Assembly: GCA_026129135.1 (NCBI GenBank) | Contig: JAHCIQ010000004.1 | Coordinates: forward strand, 247,382 to 311,381 | Source of the DNA: Cyanobacteria bacterium TGS_CYA1 | GTDB lineage: Bacteria > Cyanobacteriota > Vampirovibrionia > Obscuribacterales > Obscuribacteraceae | Reading direction: 5' to 3' | Length of the DNA stretch: 64,000 nucleotides | Shown here: positions 17,442-26,053 of the stretch, in pieces | Numbering within the stretch: the stretch's first letter is position 1 | Layout of the letters: each line of letters starts with the position of its first letter | The notes under the pieces: generated by a model | The model's database searches: none | What the model saw: the letters and a program-made list of their open reading frames with translations, nothing else | What the model was told of the DNA's origin: nothing | Made by a program: the position numbers and the translations under genes

Positions 17442-18214
17442 ACACTAATACAAATACAAACACAAATTCGCCTGCTGGTGAAGCGAGTGCACAGACACTC
17501 AAAGAAAAGCTTGAGCAAATGCCTACTGGCAAAGATTTTTTGAAGCAATTATCGACTTTCGTAACAGAACAGTCGCTTGAATACAATTATCTTTGTCAGA
17601 TTCAGCGTTATGCTAGGTTGAGTGAAGGCGAAATAAATAAAATGCTCGAGAGTCTGGGAAAGTCAGATTCTGACGACAAGCGCATTCGCAAAAAATTGAC
17701 AGAAGCGCATCTAGCTCATGTAGTCTGGATCGCCAAAGACTTTTATCATGAAGATATTCCATTCTGGGATGTGATAAACGAAGGTACAGTGGCTCTCGTC
17801 AGTGCTGTTGGTAAGTATAATCCCAAAGTTGATTCTGATTTTAGCGAATATATATTTTTAAGCGCCAAGCGTGGAATTTCTGATTTCATCAAAGAAGAAA
17901 CCAGTTTGAAAGACTTGCCCAACGCTTTAATTGAAAAGATAAATTCTATAAAGCCGGTGGTTCGCAATTTGGCTGAGAAACTTGGTGAGGAGCCAAGTCG
18001 CGCTCAAATTGCCAAAGAACTCAAAATTACAGAGGAAGAATTGGAACGGCTCATTTCACTTGCCAAAGCCAAAGAAGAAGTCGATGGAGAGCAAGACCAG
18101 GCTGAAGCAAGTCCGCAAGGACAAAATGGTCACGACGGGCTTGATGTGCACCCAGATTTTGTTGAGCCGGAATATTATGAAGGAACATTCGAAAACGACG
18201 AAGACGACGAATAG
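17426..18214 (+). CDS. Sigma-70-like protein with regions 2 and 3 but no region 4
   Basis: 262 residues from the ATG at 17426; a TTG at 17417 is possible. After an Asn-Thr repeat tail (NTNTNTNTN), region 2 runs from about 95 to 165: RKKLTEAHLAHVVWIAKDFY, then DVINEGTVALVSAVGKYNP and FSEYIFLSAKRGISDFI. Region 3 follows: PVVRNLAEKLGEEPSRAQIA and ITEEELERLISLAK. The region 4 helix-turn-helix that reads the -35 box is absent, replaced by an acidic tail of about 45 residues. Aromatics usual in region 2.3 are reduced. It could be a core-binding regulator or an alternative sigma that reads only the -10. Confidence 0.7.
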   Translation: MKAETNTNTNTNTNSPAGEASAQTLKEKLEQMPTGKDFLKQLSTFVTEQSLEYNYLCQIQRYARLSEGEINKMLESLGKSDSDDKRIRKKLTEAHLAHVVWIAKDFYHEDIPFWDVINEGTVALVSAVGKYNPKVDSDFSEYIFLSAKRGISDFIKEETSLKDLPNALIEKINSIKPVVRNLAEKLGEEPSRAQIAKELKITEEELERLISLAKAKEEVDGEQDQAEASPQGQNGHDGLDVHPDFVEPEYYEGTFENDEDDE

Positions 18215-19163
18215 AGGCATTAGTAAGCGTCTCAATCGTTCTCGTCTTTTGTCCAGCGATCGCAAGTTTGCCCAGGTGGTAAGCAGCCTGGATCCGGCTG
18301 CGCGTTTAATTGAGGTGCGCAAGCTTTCAGGCGGAATCTCAGCCGAGATGACAGCATTAAAATTTGGTGACGACAAGACTGTTTCGAGCGTGGTTGTGCG
18401 TCGTCACAGCGAAAAGTCGTTTGAAGAAAATCCCAATATCGCTCATTTTGAATTTGAAGTCTTAAAATTCATGCGTCAGGCTGGACTTCCCGTACCGCAT
18501 CCTTATCATCTCGATATTACTGGAAAAATATTCAGACGACCTTTTGCAGTTTTAGGATTGCTGGAGGGTGATACCATATACGCACCAGACGACAAATTGA
18601 CATATGGTCAGAAAATGGCTGAAATGCTCATGGTAATTCACTCGACCACGGGTCAAAGCGATTTATTGCCAGAGCAGAAAAAACGTCTGGACAAAGATTT
18701 AGCTAAAACAAAAGACAAATGGGACGATGCCATCGAAGAGCAAAAGATTCGTGCCAGATTGAAATCGATTTGGCCAGGCATCAAGCTAAATGAAAGCAAA
18801 GTATTGCACGGTGACTTCTGGCCAGGCAATATTCTCTGGCAAGACGGCGAAATCACAGGCGTTCTCGACTGGGAGGATTGCGAATTTGGTGATCCCTTGC
18901 TTGAAATTGCCATCACCCGTTTCGATTTACTATGTATTTGCGGGGTCGAATGCATGGAAGCTTTTACAAGCAGATATATCGAGCGCTCTTGTATAGACGG
19001 GTCAAATTTGCCTGTTTACGATTTATTTGCCAGTTTGAGACCGGCAGGCAAGCTTGGTGAATGGGCGCGCGGCTGGCGCGAGCTTGGGCGCGAAGATATA
19101 ACCGAGCAAGATTTGTACCAGAGTCATAAAATTTTCAGAGAAAAGGCCCTCGCATCTACGTAG
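18177..19163 (+). CDS. Aminoglycoside phosphotransferase/choline kinase-fold protein
   Basis: 328 residues from the ATG at 18177, overlapping the sigma-like gene by 38 bases. Kinase motifs are clear: VVVRRHSEKS (ATP-site Arg/Lys), LHGDFWPGNILW (catalytic Asp and Asn) and GVLDWEDCEFGDP (metal Asp). APH-fold enzymes phosphorylate small molecules such as aminoglycosides, choline, homoserine or thiamine; the substrate here is not predictable. A longer frame exists upstream but lies in another frame of the sigma-like gene, so I reject it as coding. The start remains uncertain because no strong ribosome binding site is visible. Confidence 0.85.
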   Translation: MKEHSKTTKTTNRGISKRLNRSRLLSSDRKFAQVVSSLDPAARLIEVRKLSGGISAEMTALKFGDDKTVSSVVVRRHSEKSFEENPNIAHFEFEVLKFMRQAGLPVPHPYHLDITGKIFRRPFAVLGLLEGDTIYAPDDKLTYGQKMAEMLMVIHSTTGQSDLLPEQKKRLDKDLAKTKDKWDDAIEEQKIRARLKSIWPGIKLNESKVLHGDFWPGNILWQDGEITGVLDWEDCEFGDPLLEIAITRFDLLCICGVECMEAFTSRYIERSCIDGSNLPVYDLFASLRPAGKLGEWARGWRELGREDITEQDLYQSHKIFREKALAST

Positions 19164-19169
19164 TTTTCC

Positions 19170-19248
19170 CATTTACCAAGAGTGCAAGCAGGAGCAGAAT
19201 AAGTTCATCCCTGAACCTACCAATTTCCAATTTTGCTCCTGGTAAATG
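19170..19248 (+). promoter_or_regulatory. Long imperfect hairpin covering a start codon
   Basis: CATTTACC (19170-19177) pairs with GGTAAATG (19241-19248), and AGGAGCA (19190-19196) pairs with TGCTCCT (19234-19240). These are fifteen pairs with a 12-base bulge on the left arm. Inside, GTTCA-TCCC-TGAAC forms a small hairpin. The right arm contains the ATG at 19246 of the small membrane-protein gene. The element also follows the APH-like gene by 7 bases; no T-run follows, so it is not a standard terminator. Confidence 0.45.
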
Positions 19249-19440
19249 AAAATGCTACAGAAAATACTTTATACAAATCTGCTCTATTTGGCTTTGATAC
19301 TTACTATTGCAAGCTATCTGATGCTTAGAGCCGTTGGATTGGCGAACCCAATGTCCTGGGTTGTCTCAGGTTGCGCTCTGGTAGCCGTGATCATGGCGTG
19401 TTCGGTCAAAACATCGAGCGAGCTTTCTACAAATCATTAA
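19246..19440 (+). CDS. Small two-helix membrane protein
   Basis: 64 residues with two hydrophobic helices (LLYLALILTIASYLML and SWVVSGCALVAVIMAC) and a short polar tail. No family is recognised. No good Shine-Dalgarno is visible, and the start codon lies in a hairpin arm. It overlaps the 3' end of the convergent hydrolase gene by 14 bases. The evidence is membrane-like composition and position only. Confidence 0.45.
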   Translation: MKMLQKILYTNLLYLALILTIASYLMLRAVGLANPMSWVVSGCALVAVIMACSVKTSSELSTNH

Positions 19441-20533
19441 AAGGATGCGAGTCTTCGCTCCATAAAGGCTCGAAATAAGATTCGACTAGAACCTTAGACA
19501 CTTGCTCCAGTTTAACTGGTCTCCAGCGCGGGTGTTTGTCTTTATCTACTAAAAGGGCACGAACACCTTCGACAAAATCTGGCTTCATTGTAAATCTGAG
19601 CGATAAATTCAATTCGCTTTTGAAAACGTCTTTTAAACTCAAACTCGCACCGCGCTTCAGCTGCTCCATAATCACATGGGCAGAGACAGGCGAGCCAGAG
19701 CGAAAAATATTCAGTCCAGCTTCTTGCCAGTCGTCATTTTTTCCATTTGAATAAAGCACTTCTCTGAAATCAAAAGCATTTTCGACATTTTTGAATTTGT
19801 CCAAATAATTTTGGTGCTCTTGCACTTTGCTTTGTAACTGGCATTTTGTGCTGCTCATTTCGTTTATAGAACTGGTTACAAGTGCCTTATTCTGCTCGTT
19901 GTCAGAAGTCCATTTTAAGCCAGTTAGCATATCAATTAATTTTTGTTTGTCAGAGGCAGGCAAAAAGTGCTCAGCCATTTTTAAATAGAGTGCATCAGCT
20001 GCGTTTATTCTGTTTGCAGTCATTGCAAGATAAGTGCCAATACCTGCGGGCATTTTGTTTAGAAAATAAGTGGCGCCCACATCTGGATAGAGACCAATCG
20101 TGATTTCTGGCATAGCAAGCACACTGTGCTCGGTTACTACTTTGTTCGATGCACCATTGGTAGCGCCAATGCCACCACCCATCACTATGCCGTTTGCCCA
20201 GACCACAATTGGTTTGGCATATGTATGTACTTCATAATCTAGAGCATATTCTTGAGAGAAGAAGTGCACACAATCCTGGCTTAGCTCATTTGGATTATTA
20301 TGTTTAACCAGGTCGTCGTGCATGCGTCTCACATCGCCACCAGCGCACAAAGCCTTTTCGCCAGCGCCCTGAATATACAGGCAATGAATATTGGGGTCTG
20401 ATTTCCACTTCTTCAAAATGTCTCGATATTCGACCATCATTGGCGCAGATAGCGAATTGAGCGATTTTGGCGAGTTGAGAGTGAGAAAACCAACTCCATT
20501 TTTTTCACTGGTTTCTATGAATTTATAACTCAA
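19427..20533 (-). CDS. 3-hydroxyisobutyryl-CoA hydrolase-type enoyl-CoA hydratase family protein
   Basis: 368 residues of the crotonase fold. KALCAGGDVRRMH and GIVMGGGIGATNGASNKV form the oxyanion-hole strands. MPEITIGLYPDVGATYFL carries the Glu and Asp typical of 3-hydroxyisobutyryl-CoA hydrolases, enzymes of valine breakdown. The C-terminal extension of about 130 residues fits that subgroup. The start is TTG after AGGAGC, 1 base after the upstream hydrolase gene's stop codon. The ribosome binding site lies inside that gene, indicating translational coupling. Confidence 0.9.
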   Translation of the reverse strand: MSYKFIETSEKNGVGFLTLNSPKSLNSLSAPMMVEYRDILKKWKSDPNIHCLYIQGAGEKALCAGGDVRRMHDDLVKHNNPNELSQDCVHFFSQEYALDYEVHTYAKPIVVWANGIVMGGGIGATNGASNKVVTEHSVLAMPEITIGLYPDVGATYFLNKMPAGIGTYLAMTANRINAADALYLKMAEHFLPASDKQKLIDMLTGLKWTSDNEQNKALVTSSINEMSSTKCQLQSKVQEHQNYLDKFKNVENAFDFREVLYSNGKNDDWQEAGLNIFRSGSPVSAHVIMEQLKRGASLSLKDVFKSELNLSLRFTMKPDFVEGVRALLVDKDKHPRWRPVKLEQVSKVLVESYFEPLWSEDSHPFNDL

Positions 20534-20534
20534 A

Positions 20535-22205
20535 CTAGTTGCTCCTATGTTTTTCGAGCCACGAACATAGTGTGTCCAGAGTTACATCAGACTGTGTGTT
20601 GCTCTCGAAAATAAGATGTTCTGCAGTTCCGTCTATGAGCATCGTCTTGTCTTGAGCCGTAATTGCTTCGAACATTTTGTATGTGCCTTCGGGCTTGACC
20701 AGACGGTCTTTCAGTCCCTGTACCAACAAAGCGGGAGTGTCTTTGATTTGCTGGCAATGCCTAACTGTTGTTCGCATGAAGATGGCAAACTTAATAAGTT
20801 CTTTGGGCGACATTTTCATTTTGGCTTTAGTGTTCATGCTCCATTCTTTCAGCACCTCTTCGTTAGATGTGGCTCGCTCTGCCACTGTTTCGCCGATGTT
20901 GAAAGGTCGGTTTGGACCATCTAGAAAGTGCGCGGCTACAGTAAAGCCGAAACGTCGTGCTTGAAAGCGCTCAGCAGACGGAACCGATGCTATGACACCT
21001 TTGATGGTATCACCAATTTCTGCTGCTGCTCGAAGTGCAATTCCGCCTCCCATCGATTCTCCAAGTAAGAATACAGGTTTGTCTGGATAACGAACCTTTA
21101 ATTGATCTATAACTGCACTTAAATCAATTATGGCGGCGTTGAAACCGACATCTTCTTCGCCTTGCACGGTCTGCCATGATCCAAATCCACGCACGTCTAT
21201 GGCATAAACAGAAAATCCGCGCTTAGCCATTTCTTTGCCAAAAGTAGCAAAAGATGTATTGTTCAGCCCAAGTCCGTGAATGCACAAAATAACTGCTTTT
21301 GGATCGCCCTCTTTCACAAGCCATCCAATAAGTGGGAGCGTAAGCGGCTTGAACTCGCTTGCAAGCCAGAAATATTCAGCAAGTGTAGTAGGCTTGTTTC
21401 GAGCTACATATTCACCAAGAAATATGTTTTCTACTTCTTTTAAGCTCGAAATATTATCGCCAGTCGCTTCGGCAACCCGTGCTCGCGCTTCCATCAAGCT
21501 CTGCATGATTTCTCGGACTTTGGCTTGGTGTGCTGCGCGCTCTGTTTCTTTGTGTTCGTTTCTATAAATGGTGCCAAGCTGCAAATATGCCCAGAGCAAT
21601 GAAACCTGGTCGGAAAGCCCACCTTTAGCTGCTCTTTGAGTAGCAATTTCAACCAGCGCTTTGGCGTCGACTTCAGCTTTGGCGTATTGTTTGAGTACGA
21701 GTTCGACACCGACCTTGCTTTCAAACAACTTCATTCTAATGGGGGCGTCATTCTCTAGCTTGCTCGTTTCTGCAATGGCTTGCTCGTAAAACTTGAGCGC
21801 ATTTTCGAAGTTGCGCATCTCGTATTGGCAGTCTGCAATTCGTTTTATGACATAAATTCTTTGATGCGGGTCATTTGTATTCTTTAAAACGATTTGCAAA
21901 TTAGCTTCTGCACTTTGAAAATCTTCGTTTTTCCACTCTAAGGCAGAAAGCAAATAAAGCATGTCCCATTCTTGCGATGTTTTATTGGCTTTAAAATAGT
22001 CTTCTAAAAGTTTCTGCGCTTCTTGGGTTTTGTCTGCCCGCAACAGGTCTAATGCTTTAGTCTGAGTAGGGCTCAATTTGAGAGTTTTAATTTCGTCTTT
22101 GATTTGTTCAGTTTGCTCTGCGTAAGCTACATTCGCTGAGGCGCTCGCACTAATCGCAAGTATTGACAACGCTAGAAATAATTTTCTACCAACCGAATTG
22201 CTCAT
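20535..22205 (-). CDS. Exported TPR / alpha-beta hydrolase (monoacylglycerol lipase-like) fusion
   Basis: 556 residues. A signal peptide (FLALSILAISASASANVAYA) is followed by TPR-type helical repeats (about 40-240) and an alpha/beta hydrolase with VILCIHGLGLNN (oxyanion region), FLLGESMGGGIAL (nucleophile GESMG), a likely acid in LVQGLKDRLVKPEG and His in DGTAEHLIFE. Lysophospholipase or monoacylglycerol-lipase activity in the periplasm is likely for this fold but the substrate is unknown. GGGGGG precedes the ATG. It is coupled to the crotonase gene downstream. Confidence 0.85.
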   Translation of the reverse strand: MSNSVGRKLFLALSILAISASASANVAYAEQTEQIKDEIKTLKLSPTQTKALDLLRADKTQEAQKLLEDYFKANKTSQEWDMLYLLSALEWKNEDFQSAEANLQIVLKNTNDPHQRIYVIKRIADCQYEMRNFENALKFYEQAIAETSKLENDAPIRMKLFESKVGVELVLKQYAKAEVDAKALVEIATQRAAKGGLSDQVSLLWAYLQLGTIYRNEHKETERAAHQAKVREIMQSLMEARARVAEATGDNISSLKEVENIFLGEYVARNKPTTLAEYFWLASEFKPLTLPLIGWLVKEGDPKAVILCIHGLGLNNTSFATFGKEMAKRGFSVYAIDVRGFGSWQTVQGEEDVGFNAAIIDLSAVIDQLKVRYPDKPVFLLGESMGGGIALRAAAEIGDTIKGVIASVPSAERFQARRFGFTVAAHFLDGPNRPFNIGETVAERATSNEEVLKEWSMNTKAKMKMSPKELIKFAIFMRTTVRHCQQIKDTPALLVQGLKDRLVKPEGTYKMFEAITAQDKTMLIDGTAEHLIFESNTQSDVTLDTLCSWLEKHRSN

Positions 22206-22305
22206 AAACCCCCCATGAAATTTAGAGGTTATTATCTCGCTTTTGGCCAGGATTTACTTGTATAAATGCTTACTTTCAGGAGTTGAGAAAGAAGGCGAGC
22301 CTATG

Positions 22306-23196
22306 TCAATGAAAGCCCCCACGGGACCTTCTGTTTCTTCTGTGTTGCTCCATTCTTTCTAATAATTCAATTAAAGAGCGTGCTCTACTGTACTGAGGAT
22401 TGAATTGAACTGATTTTTGTAAAAGTGGCATGGCAAACTCATATTTTTCGAATCTAGCTCGCTCGTAATAAGCCAGACTGAACTCGGGATATTGGCGAAT
22501 TACCGCATCCAAATTGACTTTGTCAGCTTGCCTCAGGGCGTAAAACGTGTTGAATTTGCCCCCTTGCAATAAGGTCATGAGTTTCACATTCCTTTCGTAA
22601 ATGCTTTCGTCAATTTTGCTGTGAGCAATCTGAGCAAGGAAATCTCTAAGTTCACTTGCTTCCAGTTCATATTCCACTCTCACACTTTGAATCAGGGCTT
22701 TATTGGTTGCATTTGTGCCTTCGTAAGCAATCGAGAATTCACAAAAGGGTAAGTTTGGTTTGGTGAGGTCTACCACGTAGTATCCGAACCCGACATCTAA
22801 ATCGGTAGGGCACATACCAGCTAATATCACAAATTTAGGTTTGTCACCTTCAAAAGTCAGATTCCCAAATATTGCCTCAAATTTGGCCACTCCATCATCA
22901 GTCAGATATCTTTGGGCTGTTTCGTGTTTGCTTTGATAGGTAGAAGGATTCAGGTCTAATGCAGTTTTTTCAAAATTGCGGATCAGTGTGTGAAATTTAT
23001 TGGGTTCTTTGGGAAGTTTTGACAGTCGAAACGGTTTTGCTCTTACCTTTTGAATAACGACTGGCTTTGATACTTTTCTTTCAGTTTTAAAAGTTGGTTG
23101 AAAAAAAATAAAAGCTGAAACCACAGCAGCAATAAACAGCAAAATATGAGGATAATGCTGCCGGACAAAAATAATTGCGACGCGAGAGTAATTCAT
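22306..23196 (-). CDS. Membrane-anchored protein of unknown function
   Basis: 296 residues: one N-terminal membrane helix (ILLFIAAVVSAFIFF), a basic linker, a soluble domain of about 60-210 (FEKTALDLNPSTYQSKHETA, then YYVVDLTKPNLPFCEFSI), and a C-terminal helical part resembling one or two TPR units (SLAYYERARFEKYEFAMPLL). Its soluble domain resembles the juxtamembrane domain of the TPR protein at 24106-26046. I would guess an NTF2-like fold, but no family is identified. Confidence 0.7.
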   Translation of the reverse strand: MNYSRVAIIFVRQHYPHILLFIAAVVSAFIFFQPTFKTERKVSKPVVIQKVRAKPFRLSKLPKEPNKFHTLIRNFEKTALDLNPSTYQSKHETAQRYLTDDGVAKFEAIFGNLTFEGDKPKFVILAGMCPTDLDVGFGYYVVDLTKPNLPFCEFSIAYEGTNATNKALIQSVRVEYELEASELRDFLAQIAHSKIDESIYERNVKLMTLLQGGKFNTFYALRQADKVNLDAVIRQYPEFSLAYYERARFEKYEFAMPLLQKSVQFNPQYSRARSLIELLERMEQHRRNRRSRGGFH

Positions 23197-23247
23197 ATAT
23201 CTCCAGCATAGAACACGTTATGGATTTTGCCAAAGGTTGGCAGAACC

Positions 23248-24021
23248 CTAATGGACTTTATTCTCTTCGGATATTTTTATGACTTCGTCGCCGAGCCAGT
23301 AGTCGTTTGGGTAAATAATTTTGTCTGAGAGCAAGGATTGGTCAGATACGAGTTTCCTCAAGTCTTGCTTGTTTTTTGTGAGTTCTGAGTCGTTAGCTAT
23401 GGAATATAGCGATATGACAAGGGGATCTCTTTCCAATTTATTGCATTTTGCAGCTACTCTGCACGCTTCCTTCAGTGTTTCAGGCAGTTTTTCATGCTCG
23501 AAATCCTGTATTTGTTGATAGTTTGCGATGTCATGCAACGAACGCAGCAAAGCCAGGTCGCAATGCTTATCGATATAAATATCACGAGCTTTCGATTCTA
23601 ATGATTCTGGAAGCAGACTGTCATCAAATTTTTCAAGCGCACTTTGTCCCAGTTGTTCATAGTGACGTGCCAATTCCAAACTGTTGTCGCCATAAATTCT
23701 GCAAAGCGTAGAAGTCATTTTTGACGTTTTCTCAAGCCATTGCTTTTTAGTAGCATCGGTCAGGTTTCTATTAAACTGTCCATTCCAATTTTGAGATCCG
23801 TTGTATTGTGATCTATCCAAAACAATCAGCTCATCGCTGATGTGAGGACCTGGTTTTCCGATGTGTCTGAACCGCATAAAGTTTTCAGCAATCTCGTATT
23901 GCTCCATATCAGCCAGAGTCTGATTGATTTGATTTTCAAAAGGCTTCGCTAAAAACCAACCAAGTGCAAAGGTTGGAAGAATCGCATAAATAAAGAGTCC
24001 CAAGAGATTTCGCTTTTTCAT
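23248..24021 (-). CDS. Membrane-anchored protein of unknown function
   Basis: 257 residues with an N-terminal membrane helix (LLGLFIYAILPTFALGWFLA) and a helix-rich soluble part. The segment LCRIYGDNSLELARHYEQLG resembles the start of kinesin-light-chain-type TPR repeats, but I cannot delimit repeats. No catalytic motif is seen. It lies 51 bases upstream of the previous gene on the same strand, so the two are probably cotranscribed, and it is divergent from the TPR gene at 24106. Confidence 0.7.
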   Translation of the reverse strand: MKKRNLLGLFIYAILPTFALGWFLAKPFENQINQTLADMEQYEIAENFMRFRHIGKPGPHISDELIVLDRSQYNGSQNWNGQFNRNLTDATKKQWLEKTSKMTSTLCRIYGDNSLELARHYEQLGQSALEKFDDSLLPESLESKARDIYIDKHCDLALLRSLHDIANYQQIQDFEHEKLPETLKEACRVAAKCNKLERDPLVISLYSIANDSELTKNKQDLRKLVSDQSLLSDKIIYPNDYWLGDEVIKISEENKVH

Positions 24022-24105
24022 GCATTAAGTATATTTGGATGAATTCGGTTTGTCTTTCGTACTTACACGAGAGACATCTAAGAGTTAATAGAATAAATTA
24101 GAAGC

Positions 24106-26046
24106 ATGAAAATCACTGTAGCTCTACCAACGAGAATGTCCGCTTCAAACCTGCTAGCGACCTCGTTTCTGGTTATTGCTTTAGTTATTTCAAGTCTTGT
24201 AATTCCGCGTCCTTACGAGTTGGCATTGTTAGCCAAAATCGTAGAAATCAATTTTAAACCTGCTCCAAATGATCGTCAGAAATTTGTGGACTGGTGGAGT
24301 GTTCGCGCACTTGATCTCTCAAAGAAAAATCATCAAGGGCGCCACAATCTTGCTCTCAAATATACTACTAAAACAGAAGTAAGTGACTTCCTTTCTAACA
24401 ACTTCTGGCAATCTGAGCAGAAGGTCTTAACTTCGGGCAAATTGGTTTTTGTTCCAAGCGGAACTTGTCAGCAAATGCGTCCAGGTTCGACCCGATATTG
24501 GCGTATCACGGGTGTTCTCATCGATGCCACTAAAGAAAATTTACCTGTTGAGCGATTTCAGTTAAGAGTAATTTTGGAACCGAAAAAAAACATAGTCGAG
24601 CGGGTTGAGTTCATCAACAATCGCGACAACGAAAAAGTGCGTAAATTTGTAAATGCTTTGAGTGAGAATGTTTCAAACGAAGTATCTTATAGGAACGAAG
24701 CAACTTTGAAACAATATGGTGCCGCTATCCTGAACAGACTTTTGGGGAATGAACAGATTGCGCGGCGCTATTACAGAAATGCCATTTCACTAAACTCGAA
24801 ATTCATTTTGCCATATTACGAACTTGGGCAATGGAGTAAACTCCTGGCGTTGGATCCCGAATTCTTTCCATCTAATTTTGCTTTAACTCATTTTGGATTG
24901 GTAGAGCAAGCAGATTTTTATTTCAAAAAATGCATCGCTCTGGACCCTGAATTTGCCCCTATTTATTTACAAAGAGCCGTATGCCGATTTAGTCCTTGTG
25001 GGACACAGGAAGAGCTTTTGCCTGATTTGAATAAAGCGATAGAATTAGACCCTATGCTCGCTCAGGCATTATATTTGCGAAGTCAAATTTTAAGTAACAA
25101 ACAGGATTATGCTGGTGCGCTGAAAGATATAAGCCAGCTTATCGAAATTTTGCCTGATTGCTCAGAAGCCTGGTTGATTCGTGGAAATTTGCTGGCGCTT
25201 TTAAAAAAGCCCGACCTTGCAATTAATAATTATTCTACTTCAATCGAACTGAATCCAGAAAATTGGAAGGCGTATCAATTTCGTGGATATCAGTATACTG
25301 AGCGTCGCGAACATAAAAAAGCAATTGAAGATTTTAAATTGGCCGAAAAAAAATTCCGACCTGATCCATGTAGTCCATTTGAATATATGTATTTAGACAG
25401 TGCTCTGGGAGATGAGTACATGCTTTTAGGCGACAAAAAGAAAGCGCATGAATTTTACTTGCGCAGCAAGGCTATTCCTGGAGGTATGAATGCTAATAAA
25501 TATGAGCCACAACTGCAGTTGAAAAATCTAGATCCGAAAAGGCGTCGTAAATATCTTGCTGCAATTAACACCAGGCTTAATAGTGCAAATGCTTATTGGG
25601 ACAGAGCCTGGATTAGAAAAGTCATGTGTGATTTCAACGGTGCTAAAAATGATGCGGAAGCTGCCGCCAGTTTAATGAGCGATGACTATTACAAATTTGT
25701 CAATCGAGCATTTTATCGTGAACTTGCTTTAGATTGGAAAAACGCACTCGCTGACTACAAGAAATGTACAAAGTTGAAGCCTTCTGAATTTTATAATTTT
25801 CAAAAATGCGCTGAAATGTGCAACGAGTTGGGTGACGTGAAAACCGCTGAGACTCTTAAAATAAAGGCAAAAGAGCTTTGTTTGAAAAATAATACTCTTT
25901 CTCAAATATTGAACGACAGTCGAGCAAGAAAGTTATTTGAATATGATGGCTTTGCTAGGAAATATCCACATTTGAGTGCGGATAATGTTTTGAACAATAA
26001 TTTCTTCATCAAAAATTATCCGCAAAGCGCAGTAATTCAGAGATAA
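24106..26046 (+). CDS. Membrane-anchored TPR protein
   Basis: 646 residues. One membrane helix near the N-terminus (LLATSFLVIALVISSLV) precedes a soluble domain (VDWWSVRALDLSKKNHQGRH, about 60-190) and then eight or more TPR units from about 225, for example ALKDISQLIEILPDCSEAWL and LAINNYSTSIELNPENWKAY. TPRs mediate protein contacts. The juxtamembrane domain resembles that of the protein at 22306-23196. No partner can be named. Confidence 0.85.
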   Translation: MKITVALPTRMSASNLLATSFLVIALVISSLVIPRPYELALLAKIVEINFKPAPNDRQKFVDWWSVRALDLSKKNHQGRHNLALKYTTKTEVSDFLSNNFWQSEQKVLTSGKLVFVPSGTCQQMRPGSTRYWRITGVLIDATKENLPVERFQLRVILEPKKNIVERVEFINNRDNEKVRKFVNALSENVSNEVSYRNEATLKQYGAAILNRLLGNEQIARRYYRNAISLNSKFILPYYELGQWSKLLALDPEFFPSNFALTHFGLVEQADFYFKKCIALDPEFAPIYLQRAVCRFSPCGTQEELLPDLNKAIELDPMLAQALYLRSQILSNKQDYAGALKDISQLIEILPDCSEAWLIRGNLLALLKKPDLAINNYSTSIELNPENWKAYQFRGYQYTERREHKKAIEDFKLAEKKFRPDPCSPFEYMYLDSALGDEYMLLGDKKKAHEFYLRSKAIPGGMNANKYEPQLQLKNLDPKRRRKYLAAINTRLNSANAYWDRAWIRKVMCDFNGAKNDAEAAASLMSDDYYKFVNRAFYRELALDWKNALADYKKCTKLKPSEFYNFQKCAEMCNELGDVKTAETLKIKAKELCLKNNTLSQILNDSRARKLFEYDGFARKYPHLSADNVLNNNFFIKNYPQSAVIQR

Positions 26047-26053
26047 TTCAAAG

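Noticed and set aside
17443..17470. Asn-Thr codon repeat as a CRISPR or mobile repeat
   Set aside because: It is a short in-frame ACAAAT-type simple repeat coding for NTNTNT at the N-terminus of the sigma-like protein.
17982..18176. N-terminal extension of the APH-like kinase
   Set aside because: It lies in another frame of the sigma-like gene, is Lys-rich and lacks any kinase motif.
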